Positions 63,601 to 64,000 of a stretch of 64,000 nt of DNA are shown here, one piece after another. The notes beneath the pieces are model-generated. The model saw only the letters and a list, made by a program, of their open reading frames with translations, did no database searches and was not told the DNA's origin. The stretch's first letter is position 1. Every line of letters begins with the position of its first letter. Both the position numbers and the translations under genes were made by a program. Source of the DNA: Vanilla planifolia (Eukaryota > Streptophyta > Magnoliopsida > Asparagales > Orchidaceae); NCBI GenBank assembly GCA_023846275.1, contig CM043871.1, positions 33,200,578 through 33,264,577 on the forward strand, in the 5' to 3' direction.

Positions 63601-64000
63601 CAAAAGCAAATCACCAAATTGTGCAATAACTTTTCATAAGCATTCATCAACTCTATCTCTTTATTCATCTCATAACCTATTTAAATACAAGACTTTATGA
63701 AAATAACATAAAAATAAATAGATATTCATGCCAATAAAATTCTAATTAAACTCTTCCTATTGCATATTTTAAGAAGTACAAGCAAGAAAAAAGGAAGATC
63801 TCAAGTAAAATCGAAAAGCAAACCATGTCATATCTTGTCACATATTATAGGAAACTTAAATAAAGGAAGGATCATGATGATTCTTTGAATCTAAGAGATT
63901 TTCATGATGAGCCAAACTTCTATGAATTATCATGAATCAACATAGGGAATTTTATTAGACTTAAGTTTTTTCTTGAACCATTAATATACCAACTAGATTC

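Overview
This is nuclear DNA from a flowering plant. The coding regions are split by GT-AG introns, the intergenic DNA and long introns are AT-rich, the window is full of decayed LTR and LINE retrotransposons, and small pieces of plastid DNA sit in the nuclear sequence. I could not fix the species. The 5' coding exons of two genes (near 28.4-28.8 kb and 31.0-31.3 kb) are clearly richer in G+C than their 3' parts.

Layout. (1) 0.55-26.7 kb, + strand: the last 12 coding exons of an ABC transporter of subfamily C, of the ABCC13/MRP11 type. They encode most of the second membrane domain and the whole second nucleotide-binding domain, 517 residues and a stop. All exon phases agree and every catalytic motif is present, so the gene looks intact although intron 3 of the visible part is 14 kb and holds two Copia elements. 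Other introns carry a third Copia fragment, a LINE fragment and several tandem arrays. (2) 27.7-28.8 kb, - strand: a two-exon chloroplast GrpE gene, tail-to-tail with the transporter. (3) 29.0-31.5 kb, - strand: a three-exon protein with two U1-type C2H2 zinc fingers, ending only 283 bp upstream of the GrpE start codon. (4) 31.6-41.7 kb: a mosaic of damaged, internally deleted Ty3-gypsy elements in minus orientation, with unusual minisatellites in the LTR-like parts and one probable solo LTR inserted into it. (5) 43.7-49.5 kb, - strand: the last four coding exons of a DUF4602 gene, with a 5-kb intron. I recovered the upstream exon by matching splice phase and reading frame. (6) 50.9-52.0 kb: a 231-bp tandem array. 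(7) 52.8-53.5 kb: a plastid insert joining a decayed trnL-UAG to a decayed rps15 in an arrangement not found in a normal plastome. (8) 53.5-55.3 kb: an antisense LINE fragment. (9) 55.3-64 kb: no gene recognised. It contains a tiny chimera of plastid rpoC1-like and 16S rRNA-like sequence at 60.26-60.34 kb.

The host genes are ordinary housekeeping genes without an obvious shared pathway. I found no self-evident new system. The least ordinary observations are the plastid chimeras, the tandem arrays (21, 36, 55-56, 76, 177-182, 231 and 420 bp), the deletion-fused Gypsy derivatives and the long-range DUF4602 exon link.
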